Origin: Candidatus Anderseniibacteriota bacterium
GTDB lineage: Bacteria > Patescibacteriota > Andersenbacteria > UBA10190
NCBI GenBank assembly: GCA_003229735.1
Contig: QIFI01000038.1
Span: 1-18,803, forward strand
DNA length: 18,803 bases
Direction of reading: 5' to 3'
The position numbers were made by a program, and so were the translations under genes. Within the stretch, counting starts at the first letter, position 1. Each line of letters starts with the position of its first letter. This document shows positions 13,332 through 18,803 of the stretch, one piece after another. The notes under the pieces were generated by a model that did not search any database, was not told the DNA's origin, and saw only the letters and a program-made list of their open reading frames with translations.

Positions 13332-13828
13332 CACGAACTAACCACCGCGCTTAAATTAAACACCAATTCCGGCTGCGCGGCATCATTCGTTTGCACCTTT
13401 ACTTGCCGCTCTATTACCCCCACTCCTTGCGGGCCATGAAAAGCCGGATCATATATTACTCTCAACTGCGCCGTCTCCCCCGGCGGCACTTCGGCGATAT
13501 ACGGCGATTTAGTATGCATCCCAAACACCGGTGACCGTTTATCACCCACCTGCAGCTCCGCCGTCGTGCAAGTACAGGAAGTTACCACATTAAACAATTT
13601 CAAAATATCGGATCCTTCGTTTTTTATCTCAAACGTCGTCTCTACATCACCGCCATCGATCGGAATCTCACCCCAATCATATACCGTATTAGCCGCCGCC
13701 AATCGCGCTTCACCGCTTTCGTTAGCCGCCTTCTGCACCGGATCCATAGCTCCAGCCACCCAGGCCCCGCCGCCAATCAGCAATCCGGTTCCCACTATCA
13801 CCCCCGCAATTATATACATGTCCTTCAT
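13331..13828 (-). CDS. Membrane-anchored DUF1573 protein
   Basis: A 165-residue protein with an N-terminal membrane segment (about 5-27) and an immunoglobulin-like DUF1573 domain outside the membrane. The domain shows YDWGEIPIDGGDVETTFEIKN (50-70), the Cys motif SCTCTTAEL with C85 and C87, the VPPGETAQL strand and a C-terminal IERQVKVQTND strand. There is no lipobox Cys, so anchoring is by the uncleaved segment. DUF1573 has no firm function; the SCxCT motif could bind a metal or take part in thiol exchange. It is first in an operon with the CC/DCNHG and CcdA genes, behind its own sigma70 promoter. The start at 13828 has no SD; the ATG at 13819 is alternative. Confidence 0.87.
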   Translation of the reverse strand: MKDMYIIAGVIVGTGLLIGGGAWVAGAMDPVQKAANESGEARLAAANTVYDWGEIPIDGGDVETTFEIKNEGSDILKLFNVVTSCTCTTAELQVGDKRSPVFGMHTKSPYIAEVPPGETAQLRVIYDPAFHGPQGVGVIERQVKVQTNDAAQPELVFNLSAVVSS

Positions 13829-13988
13829 GTCAACATATTAAATAACTTATGAATGAATATATTATATACAACACATATTCGCGGTCAACAATATGATGTG
13901 CATAACTGCTCAAAGCCTCTTAAATAACCACTTATCACCACAAAATTTTCATGGCCCTGAATAAAATAATAGCCAAATGATTATTTTT
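13829..13988 (-). promoter_or_regulatory. Intergenic region with strong promoter of the DUF1573-CcdA operon
   Basis: On the minus strand TTGACC (13888-13883) is spaced 16 nt from a perfect TATAAT (13866-13861). Transcription would begin near 13854, giving a leader of about 26 nt, AT-rich and without SD. The rest of the gap, up to the stop of the upstream membrane protein gene, holds no clear terminator for that gene, so some read-through from the copper operon is possible. Confidence 0.7.
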
Positions 13989-14693
13989 TTACAGCGCCTT
14001 ATCCCTAATTAATTTCCGCCAGGCCGCGTGCTCATAAATACTCGACCAGTACAATCCAAAAGTAAACGCGAACAACAGCTCCTCAACCGGCATCCCTAAC
14101 ACTCGCCAGCCCGAAATTGTGGCCGGATTCCACACCTGATCAACAAACCGATTATCCATCAAAATCAGCACCATAAAATACCCCCCATAAAACGCGGTGA
14201 AAAGAAACGCGCTGACTATCATCTTCCGTATCAGATCAGACCGACAATATCCGGTGGCCAAAGCCCCGGCCGTCATGGCCAGCACCGCCGCGTAAATTGG
14301 ATTAAGATCAGTCACCAGCATCAGCAATACAAACATCGCCGGTCCGGCCCCTAGAGCCGCGTAATGCCAACGATGACGCGACACTAGATGCTCATCAGCC
14401 GTAACCGCCATCTCGTGGACCGGAAAAAAATACTCATACATGACCACCACCAGGCCGCCCACCCCAAAGGAAAATATAACACTCTCAATATCAAAACCTG
14501 TTCGGGCGGCTAAGTCAAACAGAGATGGCGGACTCCAATACTCGGGCACAAACAAAGGCTCCGTAAACCCCAGCACTGAAGTCACTAAACTCACTTTGAA
14601 CATTTTCCGACGCTGATCCCCGGACAACCTGACATACACCACAGCCCATATCACCATCAGTACCAGCGTCCACCAAAACCACGCGTTAATCAT
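13989..14693 (-). CDS. Lycopene-cyclase-domain polytopic membrane protein
   Basis: Membrane protein of about 234 residues with about seven hydrophobic segments. It shows the heterodimeric-type lycopene cyclase pattern: GFTEPLFVPEYWSPPSLFDL near residue 43, DIESVIFSFGVGG near 69, VWNPATISGWRVLGMPVEELLFAF near 188 with the family's PxEExxF, and a final YEHAAW. Real members cyclise lycopene, but many distant relatives have unknown roles, and no carotenoid genes are here. Its position as last gene of a copper operon argues for another function. The ATG at 14693 follows a GTG at 14696; GGTGAG lies just upstream. The distance to the DUF5676-like gene is about 30 nt. Confidence 0.8.
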   Translation of the reverse strand: MINAWFWWTLVLMVIWAVVYVRLSGDQRRKMFKVSLVTSVLGFTEPLFVPEYWSPPSLFDLAARTGFDIESVIFSFGVGGLVVVMYEYFFPVHEMAVTADEHLVSRHRWHYAALGAGPAMFVLLMLVTDLNPIYAAVLAMTAGALATGYCRSDLIRKMIVSAFLFTAFYGGYFMVLILMDNRFVDQVWNPATISGWRVLGMPVEELLFAFTFGLYWSSIYEHAAWRKLIRDKAL

Positions 14694-14724
14694 CACTCAC
14701 CAGTATATCGCGTCCGCGCGCCGT

Positions 14725-14994
14725 TTATTTAACCGCGTCACCCTTTTTTTCCACTATCCGGTTGTACACCCAGGCAAACGCGTACAAGAATATATAAGAC
14801 ACAATCGCCCCCTCTATCATCCCGCCGATTATACCTATAAAGCTGAAAGTGAAAAACAAATGAGTCTCCTGCATCACCCGAGCCGCACCTTCATAAATAC
14901 CTATATTAGCCCCTATACCTAGCAATAACATGCCGGCCGCCGAAATCACTGCTCCCGTAGATCCCAAAGCATTGGCGTGTAAATGTTGATTCAT
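14725..14994 (-). CDS. DUF5676-like small membrane protein
   Basis: An 89-residue protein with two hydrophobic segments (about 12-32 and 47-72) and short basic ends. It opens with a polar HLHANALGSTGAVISAAGML and ends in a FAWVYNRIVEKK helix, the pattern I associate with DUF5676, a small membrane family seen beside heavy-metal genes. The function is unknown. The start is decided by a perfect SD, AAGGAGGTG (15009-15001), 6 nt before the ATG at 14994. The GTG inside that SD at 15003 is therefore not the start. The stop codon of the DUF302 gene sits within the same SD, so the two are translationally linked. It belongs to the copA operon. Confidence 0.78.
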   Translation of the reverse strand: MNQHLHANALGSTGAVISAAGMLLLGIGANIGIYEGAARVMQETHLFFTFSFIGIIGGMIEGAIVSYIFLYAFAWVYNRIVEKKGDAVK

Positions 14995-15007
14995 ATCATT
15001 CACCTCC

Positions 15008-15394
15008 TTAGCCCAAACTATCGATAACTCGGATCAGTTTTTTCTCCGCTTGCGCGGCGATTGTCTGCAGTTCCTGATTATCAACCATATTCATAGCCGC
15101 TACCGGATTTATGGCCGATACCAGCACCTGTCCGTCATCTTCATAAACAATCACGTTGCAGGGCAGTAGTAAACCCACCTGTTTCTCTGTCTCCAAAGCC
15201 TGATATGCCAAGGCCGGATTACAGGCTCCCAGGATAAGATAATTATCATGATCCACCCCAAGTTTTTGCTTAAGAGTAGCCTTAACATCAATCTCTGTTA
15301 ATATTCCAAACCCCTCTTCAGCCAACGCCTCCCGCGTCTTTTGCACTGCCTCATCAAATCCTGCCTTTAATTGTTTAGTTATACTGTATTCCAT
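15008..15394 (-). CDS. DUF302 protein
   Basis: Soluble cytosolic protein of 128 residues with the DUF302 alpha-beta fold. It has the N-terminal FDEAVQKTREALAEEGFGILTEIDVKATLKQKLG (about 13-46), then YLILGACNPALAYQAL (C57), GLLLPCNVIVYE (C78), and a C-terminal VSAINPVAAM. The pair C57/C78 lies where family members have Cys and could bind a metal or form a disulfide. The family often accompanies copper or sulfur-handling genes; no biochemical role is established to my knowledge. It is third in the copA operon, 20 nt after the SHOCT gene. There is no SD before the ATG. A TATAAT lies 4 nt upstream of it, too close to serve as this gene's promoter. Confidence 0.9.
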   Translation of the reverse strand: MEYSITKQLKAGFDEAVQKTREALAEEGFGILTEIDVKATLKQKLGVDHDNYLILGACNPALAYQALETEKQVGLLLPCNVIVYEDDGQVLVSAINPVAAMNMVDNQELQTIAAQAEKKLIRVIDSLG

Positions 15395-15414
15395 AATTAT
15401 TATACTTTATTTAA

Positions 15415-16125
15415 TCAAATCAAATCTTTCTTTTTTGTCTCGAATTCCTGTTTATCTATTTCTCCTTTAGCGTAACGTTCTTTCAGAATATCTAAAGGCG
15501 CCTTGCTCGATCCGGACTTATTTTGACTTCGATTTATCCAAGCTACCACCAATCCAATCACTACTACTACCAGCACCCAAAATACCAGCATGCCTCCTCC
15601 AAAACCCATCGCGCTTCCCAATCCCAGTACATTTCCCATCATATCCGCATCACCTCCCCGTACATCGCCAAAGCCGGATGATAATCGCCCCATCATACCC
15701 ATACCTCCGCCCATCATACTCATCACTCCTCCCGTCATCCCCATAGCACCAGATGAATCATTAGCGCACCCCAGATATTGTTGTCCCATATTCATATGCA
15801 TAGCCCGCAGTGAAGCAGAATCTTCCCCTCCCATCATGTTGTCCATGGATTTATGCTGTTCATCATTACCAATCATGGTTCCCATTACCATATCTCCCAT
15901 GTCATTAAACTGTTCATCGGTTACCTGACCACAATCAATCTCCCTGATATCGCCCGCTCCCTGTATTGATAATATATCCTGAACCACTTCAGCCGGCACT
16001 GCCGCGTCCCGGCTATCCACAGCCGCCCCGCTGATCACCGGCCACAAACCGAATCCGGCTACCACTAAACCCACCCGGATTATACTCAATTTTTTCCACC
16101 CTTCCTGACTGGGTAAATTAAACAT
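15415..16125 (-). CDS. Met-rich secreted SHOCT-domain membrane protein
   Basis: A 236-residue copper-operon protein. Order of parts: signal-like segment (13-34), an extracytoplasmic domain with C65 and C120 framing MGDMVMGTMIG, HKSMDNMMGG and MHMNMG, then a Gly/Met-rich stretch (128-175, with MSMMGGGMGMMG), a membrane helix (178-197), and a cytosolic SHOCT tail (LDILKERYAKGEIDKQEFE, 211-229). Methionines with scattered His suit Cu(I) binding outside the cell, as in copper-resistance proteins. SHOCT is a short helical oligomerisation motif. It probably hands off or buffers copper with CopA. GGGAGG at 16136-16131 precedes the ATG, and the gap to the copA stop is 1 nt, so the two are coupled. 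Its function is inference from composition. Confidence 0.85.
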   Translation of the reverse strand: MFNLPSQEGWKKLSIIRVGLVVAGFGLWPVISGAAVDSRDAAVPAEVVQDILSIQGAGDIREIDCGQVTDEQFNDMGDMVMGTMIGNDEQHKSMDNMMGGEDSASLRAMHMNMGQQYLGCANDSSGAMGMTGGVMSMMGGGMGMMGRLSSGFGDVRGGDADMMGNVLGLGSAMGFGGGMLVFWVLVVVVIGLVVAWINRSQNKSGSSKAPLDILKERYAKGEIDKQEFETKKKDLI

Positions 16126-16126
16126 T

Positions 16127-18703
16127 CTATCCTCCCAACTTCTTCAAACGCAGAGAATTCAACACCACTGATATAGAACTAAAAGCCATCGCTACCGCCG
16201 CGAAAATCGGATTAAGCAAAATACCCCATAGCGGATACAGCACCCCGGCCGCTACCGGAATAAAGGCCGAGTTGTAAAAGAAAGCCCAAAATAGATTTTG
16301 CTTGATAATCCGCATAGTTCGCTTACTCATATCAATCACTTCCGGGATCAGCATCAAGTCCCCTCTCATCAAAGTCACGTTAGCCGATTCCATCGCCACG
16401 TCAGTTCCTTCTCCCATCGCGATACCGATGTCCGCCTGTGTTAAAGCCGGAGCGTCATTTATCCCATCGCCCACCATGGCCACCCTCTTACCCTGTTTTT
16501 GAAACTCCTTCACTTTCTCCGACTTTTTATCCGGCAGTACTTCGCTAAGCACATTCGTAATACCCACTTGTCCGGCTATCGCTTCAGCCGTCCGTTTGTT
16601 ATCGCCCGTCATCATCCATACATCTATACCCAATCCCTGCAAAGCCTTCACTGCCTTCTTGGAGTTTTTCTTTAACACGTCAGCCACCGCCAAAGCTCCC
16701 TTAACTTCTTCTCCCACGGCCAAAATCATTACCGTCTTTCCGTCCGCTTCCAATTTCTCAATCCTCTCATCAATATTCGTCACATCCAACCCCATCTGAT
16801 CCATTAAAGCCCGATTGCCCAAATACCCCACCACCTTTTTACCTTCCACCTCTACTACCCCCCGCAAACCTTTCCCCGATATGGCCTTAAATTCCTTAAG
16901 CGGATACAACTTAATTTCAGATTCCCGTGCCTCTTTAATAATCGCCCGATCCAGCAGCTGCGAAGATTTTTTATCTGGACTAGTCGCGTATTGCAATATC
17001 GCCTGCCCTAAAGGATGCTCCGAACGTTGTTCTAATGAAGCCGCCATAGTCAGCACATCCACCTGACTGGTATCGCCAAATGCTATTATGTCAGTCAGTT
17101 GCGGTTTACCTTCCGTTAGTGTACCCGTCTTATCCAGCACTATGGTATCTATCTTATTGGCTATCTCCAGCGAAGTCGCGTCCTTAATCAAAATGCCCCG
17201 CGTGGCCGCGCTGCCCGAGGAAACCATAATCGCCATTGGTGTCGCCAAACCCAGCGCGCATGGACAAGCAATAATCAACACCGCTACAAAATTAATCAGC
17301 GCGAAGCTAAACGCCGGAGCCGGCCCGAAGACCAGCCAGACCACAAAAGTCAGCACGGCTATCACCATCACCACCGGCACGAAATACGAAGACACTAAAT
17401 CCGCTAAGCGCTGAATCGGCGCTTTTGACCCCTGGGCTTCCTCTACCATTTTGATTATCTGCGATAGCACCGTGTCTTTACCCACCTTCGTAGCTTCAAA
17501 AGTAAAAGTCCCGAATTTATTGACCGTACTGCCAATCACCGCGTCGCCCACCTTCTTGTGCACCGGCATCGATTCCCCCGTTACCATCGACTCATCCACT
17601 TCCGAATCCCCCTCCACAATTTTTCCATCCACCGGTATCTTATCGCCCGGCCGCACAATCACCCGATTACCCACCATCACTTCAGCAATTAGTATTTCTA
17701 CTTCCTTGCCATCCTTCACCACCAAAGCTGTTTTGGGCTGCATCCCCACCAGTTTTTTAATCGCTTCACTGGCTCTGCCCTTCATTAATGTTTCGAAATA
17801 TTTGCCCAGCAAAATCAGCACAATAATTATCGCCGACGTATCAAAGTAAACTTCCGGCTCCGCTTCTCCGGCCGCGAAAATACTCGGCGCGATCGTTACC
17901 GCTGTACTATACAGATAAGCCGCCAGCGTCCCGATGGCAATTAACGTATTCATGTCCGCCGTTCGGTATTTATACAACAGCTTTAGACCACCATAAAATT
18001 GCCAACCCACCCAGAACTGGACCGGTGTCGCCAGCACCAGCAGCCACCAATTATTAACAAAAAAATCTGGGATTATGGAGAAAAACCGGGGAAACCAGTC
18101 AGCCAAAGTAAGTAAAAATATTATCGCCGCCAAGGTCCCTCCCACTATTAGCTTCCTCCTAAGCTCTCGCATTTGATTTTCGCGCTCCTCCTTCTCTTTA
18201 TCTACCGCGTCCTCCTGATCTGCCTCCACTATCGGCTTATAGCCGGCATCAGTAATTACCTTTGATATCTCATCGCTCTTTATCAACTTTTGATCAAAAA
18301 CCACTTTAGCCCGCTGATTAGAAAAATCAACCTCCACATTCTCAATGCCCGACAAAGCCTTAATTGCTTTTTCCACTGTCATCGCGCAATGCGGTGAATC
18401 CATGCCAATTACCTTCATGGATATTATAGCTGTGCCTTCTTTATCTCCAGCCTTCCCCGATTCTTTATTATCAGCCTCTTTTTCATCTACCCCTTCAATT
18501 TCAATGCTATAGCCAATACCTTTAACCACCTCCACCAGCTTTTCCTCTGAAGTAATCTGCTCATCAAACTCGATCAATGCTGTTTCAATCGCAAAGTTAA
18601 CTGCCGCCGAGCTCACCCCTTCCGTTTGCATTAGTGCCTTTTCAATTGTTCTAACGCAACTGGCACAATGCATGCCCCTGATTTTATATGTCTCTTTTTT
18701 CAC
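16127..18703 (-). CDS. copA: Copper-exporting P1B-type ATPase CopA
   Basis: Inner-membrane Cu(I) pump of 858 residues driven by ATP. It has two N-terminal heavy-metal domains: the first with GMHCASC (C13, C16), the second with GMDSPHC, where Ser103 replaces the first Cys. Then come TGES (375-378), the CPC membrane site (480-482), DKTGT with phosphorylated D524, SEHPLG (HP 563-564), MVGDGINDAP (743-752), and the Cu-type membrane signatures FYNSAFIPVA (N811) and MAFSSIS (839-845). All key residues are intact, so it should be active. It starts at GTG 18703, without SD but 6 nt after a TATAAT, suggesting a leaderless mRNA. A CsoR-like operator precedes it. No csoR or copZ gene is in the window. 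Confidence 0.96.
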   Translation of the reverse strand: MKKETYKIRGMHCASCVRTIEKALMQTEGVSSAAVNFAIETALIEFDEQITSEEKLVEVVKGIGYSIEIEGVDEKEADNKESGKAGDKEGTAIISMKVIGMDSPHCAMTVEKAIKALSGIENVEVDFSNQRAKVVFDQKLIKSDEISKVITDAGYKPIVEADQEDAVDKEKEERENQMRELRRKLIVGGTLAAIIFLLTLADWFPRFFSIIPDFFVNNWWLLVLATPVQFWVGWQFYGGLKLLYKYRTADMNTLIAIGTLAAYLYSTAVTIAPSIFAAGEAEPEVYFDTSAIIIVLILLGKYFETLMKGRASEAIKKLVGMQPKTALVVKDGKEVEILIAEVMVGNRVIVRPGDKIPVDGKIVEGDSEVDESMVTGESMPVHKKVGDAVIGSTVNKFGTFTFEATKVGKDTVLSQIIKMVEEAQGSKAPIQRLADLVSSYFVPVVMVIAVLTFVVWLVFGPAPAFSFALINFVAVLIIACPCALGLATPMAIMVSSGSAATRGILIKDATSLEIANKIDTIVLDKTGTLTEGKPQLTDIIAFGDTSQVDVLTMAASLEQRSEHPLGQAILQYATSPDKKSSQLLDRAIIKEARESEIKLYPLKEFKAISGKGLRGVVEVEGKKVVGYLGNRALMDQMGLDVTNIDERIEKLEADGKTVMILAVGEEVKGALAVADVLKKNSKKAVKALQGLGIDVWMMTGDNKRTAEAIAGQVGITNVLSEVLPDKKSEKVKEFQKQGKRVAMVGDGINDAPALTQADIGIAMGEGTDVAMESANVTLMRGDLMLIPEVIDMSKRTMRIIKQNLFWAFFYNSAFIPVAAGVLYPLWGILLNPIFAAVAMAFSSISVVLNSLRLKKLGG

Positions 18704-18803
18704 TTATGTATTATATTAATTGATAACATATACCCCCATGGGGTATTAAACAATATTAACAATAAATCTCTTTTTTTGCAACCCCAAAACCATTATACCA
18801 TCT
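18704..18803 (-). promoter_or_regulatory. copA promoter with CsoR-like copper operator
   Basis: On the minus strand TATAAT (18715-18710) lies 6 nt before the GTG start. The -35 position falls in a palindrome, ATACCCC-CAT-GGGGTAT (18730-18746), with perfect 7-bp arms. It matches the TACCCC...GGGGTA form known for CsoR-family copper repressors, which release DNA on binding Cu(I). Repression by blocking the -35 fits well. A second extended -10, TG-G-TATAAT, lies at 18800-18792 and could add a distal start. The flanking sequence is AT-rich with a plus-strand T run at 18772-18778. Confidence 0.75.

Overview
The window is gene-dense bacterial chromosome of moderate GC. It holds no RNA genes, insertion sequences, CRISPR or rRNA. 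Bacterial character comes from sigma70-type promoters, Shine-Dalgarno sites on some genes, an intrinsic terminator, a NifS/NifU pair and a CsoR-like copper operator. Many genes lack an SD, and several start 6-7 nt after a near-perfect -10 box, so leaderless mRNAs look common. Together with a CxxC-x17-CxxC zinc-ribbon protein and several membrane families I associate with metagenomic genomes, this suggests an uncultivated lineage (Patescibacteria-like or another candidate phylum). The taxonomy is inference only.

Left part (1-5760): a type II glycerate kinase converges on an L-lactate permease. A CoA-binding Rossmann protein has its own promoter and terminator. A two-repeat zinc-ribbon protein has a structured leader. 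A NifS-NifU iron-sulfur assembly operon follows. Middle (5760-11370): a plus-strand operon encodes a three-Cys ferredoxin, an FAD/NAD(P) oxidoreductase, an EamA transporter, a DUF6390-like protein and a hydrogenase maturation protease. It converges head-on (1 nt gap) with a minus-strand operon for a two-subunit [NiFe] hydrogenase. No diaphorase subunits are present, so the ferredoxin and flavoprotein are attractive candidate electron partners. The neighbouring nifSU could supply their clusters.

Right part (11430-18803), all on the minus strand: a copper operon of copA, a Met-rich SHOCT protein, a DUF302 protein, a DUF5676-like membrane protein and a lycopene-cyclase-domain membrane protein, driven by a promoter with a CsoR-like palindrome at -35. 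A second operon follows from its own promoter: a DUF1573 lipid-free membrane-anchored protein, an unrecognised membrane-anchored protein with a CC...DCNHG motif and a C-terminal Cys, and a CcdA/DsbD-type thiol transporter with twin CC motifs. The two copper/thiol operons look like one envelope metal-handling module. The CC/DCNHG protein with its CcdA, and the stripped-down hydrogenase, are the best candidates for undescribed biology.
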